A stretch of DNA of 64,000 nt from Tunturiibacter empetritectus (lineage in GTDB: Bacteria > Acidobacteriota > Terriglobia > Terriglobales > Acidobacteriaceae). Position 1 is the first letter of the stretch; every line of letters begins with the position of its first letter. The position numbers and the translations under genes are program-made. The notes under the pieces were generated by a model. That model ran no database searches. It worked only from the letters and a program-made list of their open reading frames with translations, and was not told the DNA's origin. The stretch spans positions 620,001 to 684,000 of the forward strand of contig NZ_JACCCU010000001.1 of the NCBI RefSeq assembly GCF_013410875.1. Direction: 5' to 3'. Shown here one piece after another: positions 63,618 through 64,000 of the stretch.

Positions 63618-63807
63618 TTAGACGCCACCACAATCCTCTGGAAAGCCAAACAGGGTCCAGTCTAAACTTTTCGCTCCTCAACCAAGTGAACCAATATCGT
63701 CCACGACTCCCCATATGACTCCTCAGACTTCCGCCACTATCTCTAAGCGCATCAAATCCATAGACTAGAGAAAGACCTTGCGGCAAGATAAAAACGCACA
63801 AAATCGC

Positions 63808-64000
63808 ATGATGACCCTGCAAACAGAAGACTATTCGAGCCTCAAGCGGAAGTTGATCCTCCGCGACTCCCTGACCTTTTTCAGTCTGCTGCTCGTCACC
63901 ATCGTCCTGTTCCTCATGACGTTCTTCCTCTTTCGCTCCTTCACCTCCCACCGCGAAGAGCTGGCCCAGCGCTGGTCAGCCCGAGGCCAGGCGGCCATCA
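63808..64000 (+). CDS. Start of a membrane protein, cut by window end
   Basis: The frame starts MMTLQTEDYSSLKRKLILRD and continues into a strong membrane segment (LTFFSLLLVTIVLFLMTFFLFR), then SFTSHREELAQRWSARGQAA. The window ends after 64 codons. The layout, a short basic N-terminus, one membrane helix and a charged segment, fits a sensor kinase or similar protein, but no diagnostic domain is reached. No Shine-Dalgarno is obvious. Confidence 0.65.
   Translation, partial: MMTLQTEDYSSLKRKLILRDSLTFFSLLLVTIVLFLMTFFLFRSFTSHREELAQRWSARGQAAI

Noticed and set aside
62535..63665. 376-codon + strand frame over the SH3/TPR-like gene
   Set aside because: Product is Arg/Pro/Leu-rich low complexity; the minus-strand gene has a signal peptide and repeats.
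1..64000. Search for CRISPR arrays, tRNA and rRNA genes, and IS elements
   Set aside because: No regularly spaced direct repeats, no cloverleaf or rRNA-like stretch and no transposase frame were recognised by eye; a covariance-model scan would be needed to exclude small RNAs.

Overview
The window looks like chromosomal DNA of an Acidobacteriota bacterium of the Acidobacteriaceae type (Granulicella, Edaphobacter or Terriglobus-like). This is inferred from moderately high GC, Gram-negative envelope genes (OmpA, DUF481, beta-barrel and TonB-type proteins), an FG-GAP protein with the C-terminal module often met in that phylum, a class I fumarase, and a zinc-type S14. No rRNA, tRNA or CRISPR array was seen, so the assignment rests on protein character only.

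Region 1 (1-18450) is an uninterrupted S10-spc-alpha ribosomal supercluster on the + strand: rpsJ, rplC, rplD, rplW, rplB, rpsS, rplV, rpsC, rplP, rpmC, rpsQ, rplN, rplX, rplE, rpsN, rpsH, rplF, rplR, rpsE, rpmD, rplO, secY, adk, map, infA, rpmJ, rpsM, rpsK, a small DUF1272-like zinc protein, rpsD, rpoA, rplQ. It ends at a strong terminator. Many intercistronic gaps are unusually long (60-170 bases), and several hold near-perfect hairpins. Several ribosomal proteins carry long charged tails, and RpoA ends in an acidic run.

Region 2 (18470-30690) is mixed metabolism and signalling: a GAF-PAS-GGDEF diguanylate cyclase, a Tat-type secreted lactonase-like propeller, a zinc alcohol dehydrogenase, the apt/acyP pair, efp, and trpG followed by a secreted FecR-like protein. 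Signal peptidase I (lepB) lies between trpG and trpE, flanked by diverged repeat copies and next to a frameshifted small gene. Glutamate dehydrogenase closes the region. trpE itself carries an in-frame palindromic insertion.

Region 3 (30720-47220) is envelope and housekeeping: an FG-GAP surface protein, pgsA, a TonB-C-like protein, an FkbM methyltransferase, class I fumarase, an outer-membrane barrel, cytochrome c, DUF481, an orphan GvpL/F protein, an OmpA-coiled-coil protein, an MDR-type dehydrogenase and a DrrAB-type ABC exporter.

Region 4 (47210-54070) is a minus-strand block that is AT-richer by eye in its first half: a GT-C glycosyltransferase, acyltransferase 3, an FAD oxidoreductase with a non-canonical start, a YpdA-like flavoprotein and two response regulators. 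Region 5 (54150-64000) holds a DUF2339/DUF3999 pair, ftsK, a PA2169-type four-helix protein, DoxX, uppP, a secreted SH3/TPR-like protein and the start of a membrane protein.

No large new defence or biosynthetic system was recognised. The most interesting signals are small: two families of hairpin repeats (one with paired changes in its stem), a palindromic repeat turned into coding sequence in trpE, a frameshifted gene, an apparent AUC start, and the hairpin-rich ribosomal operon.
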